Of a DNA stretch of 14,104 nt, positions 13,768-14,104 are shown one piece after another. The notes beneath the pieces are model-generated. The model did no database searches. It had not been told where the DNA came from and saw only the letters and a list, made by a program, of their open reading frames with translations. Source of the DNA: CP2-2F sp034436235 (GTDB lineage: Bacteria > Chloroflexota > Anaerolineae > Aggregatilineales > UBA2796); NCBI GenBank assembly GCA_034436235.1, contig DAOTWB010000058.1, positions 1 to 14,104 of the forward strand, written 5' to 3'. The position numbers were made by a program, and so were the translations under genes. Numbering within the stretch: the first letter of the stretch is position 1; each line of letters begins with the position of its first letter.

Positions 13768-13775
13768 TCGATCAT
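13764..13775. repeat. 12-bp palindrome spanning two convergent stop codons
   Basis: ATGATCGATCAT is self-complementary over 12 bases. It contains the TGA of the esterase (13765-13767) and the TGA of the opposing gene (complement of 13772-13774). No T-run follows on either side. Confidence 0.6.
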
Positions 13776-14104
13776 TGCGTCACCAAGCGCGGATTACGCC
13801 ACATCGCCCAAGCGTAGCTCGCGTTCTCTTGGCGGACGAGCGTCTCGTAGACCAAAACGACCGCTCTGCCGCGCCAAGCGCTCAGATCGACGCGGATAGG
13901 AATTGGCGCGCGCTCTACGTTCACGTCGAAGCTGCCTTCGTAGAGCGTCTGGATGCGGCGTCCTTCGCGGACGCTCAGCCGAAAGTCTGCGCCTGTTTGC
14001 GGCACGTCAGGATGCTCGCGAATGTTGCGCAGGTCTACATAAATTTCCGCCTCAAAGAAGACCTGCGATGCATTGGGCAGCTGCAAATGCTGCTCGGCTG
14101 TGCT
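13772..14104 (-). CDS. C-terminal part of an unrecognised protein with a beta-sandwich end domain
   Basis: The frame is open from the right edge to a TGA at 13772-13774. It gives the last 110 residues of a longer protein whose start is outside the window. The visible part alternates short hydrophobic strands (FFEAEIYVDL, FRLSVREGRR, IPIRVDLSAWRGRAVVLVYET) and ends ASYAWAMWRNPRLVTQ. That pattern, a DLS-W-G block followed by strands and a final YAW-x-WRNP segment, resembles jelly-roll or carbohydrate-binding-like domains at the ends of large cell-surface or membrane glycosyltransferase-type proteins. I cannot name the family, and the function is unknown. A TTG within it at 14086 is not the real start, since coding continues upstream in the same frame (STAEQH). 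Confidence 0.72.
   Translation of the reverse strand, partial: STAEQHLQLPNASQVFFEAEIYVDLRNIREHPDVPQTGADFRLSVREGRRIQTLYEGSFDVNVERAPIPIRVDLSAWRGRAVVLVYETLVRQENASYAWAMWRNPRLVTQ

Overview
This looks like a chromosomal segment of a GC-rich bacterium, most likely a member of the Chloroflexota. That placement is an inference. It rests on threonine/proline-rich linkers behind signal peptides, a large VIT/VWA protein, a secreted subtilase ending in repeats that begin GDWxGDG, and an SH3 plus L,D-transpeptidase-like protein, a combination familiar from Anaerolineae-like genomes. No rRNA, tRNA, CRISPR array, transposase or phage gene is visible. The window holds ten genes plus their junctions, and two of the genes run off the edges.

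Left part (1-4295). A partial unrecognised gene on the minus strand (1-398) is divergent from a complete ornithine aminotransferase (588-1814), which is closed by a clear intrinsic terminator. A tight plus-strand operon follows: an RmlD-like dTDP-sugar reductase, a VOC (glyoxalase-fold) protein joined by a 4-bp ATGA overlap, and a NitT/TauT-type ABC ATPase with no permease or binding protein beside it. The operon meets the next gene tail to tail, and the two stop codons overlap on opposite strands.

Middle part (4292-8068, minus strand). These are exported proteins. A VIT/VWA protein (5903-8068) comes first. It is followed by a secreted thioredoxin-fold protein with a WCQPC active site, which is translationally coupled (TGATG) to a Tat-exported SH3 plus YkuD-like protein. 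The YkuD-like domain aligns without gaps to L,D-transpeptidases but has lost the catalytic SHGC motif, so it looks like a pseudoenzyme.

Right part (8254-14104). A small secreted protein that is essentially a stand-alone S8 protease propeptide (inhibitor-I9-like) sits 20 bp upstream of a 1379-residue subtilase, whose own propeptide is visibly homologous to it. The subtilase carries a PA-domain insert and about five C-terminal repeats. After a terminator comes a secreted esterase, which meets a partial minus-strand gene across a 12-bp palindrome holding both stop codons.

The most interesting items are the stand-alone propeptide paired with its subtilase, the catalytically dead L,D-transpeptidase coupled to a thioredoxin, and an inverted repeat between the VIT/VWA and propeptide/protease genes that could control both. 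At least six of the ten products are predicted to be exported, so 4292-13767 reads as a secretome neighbourhood.
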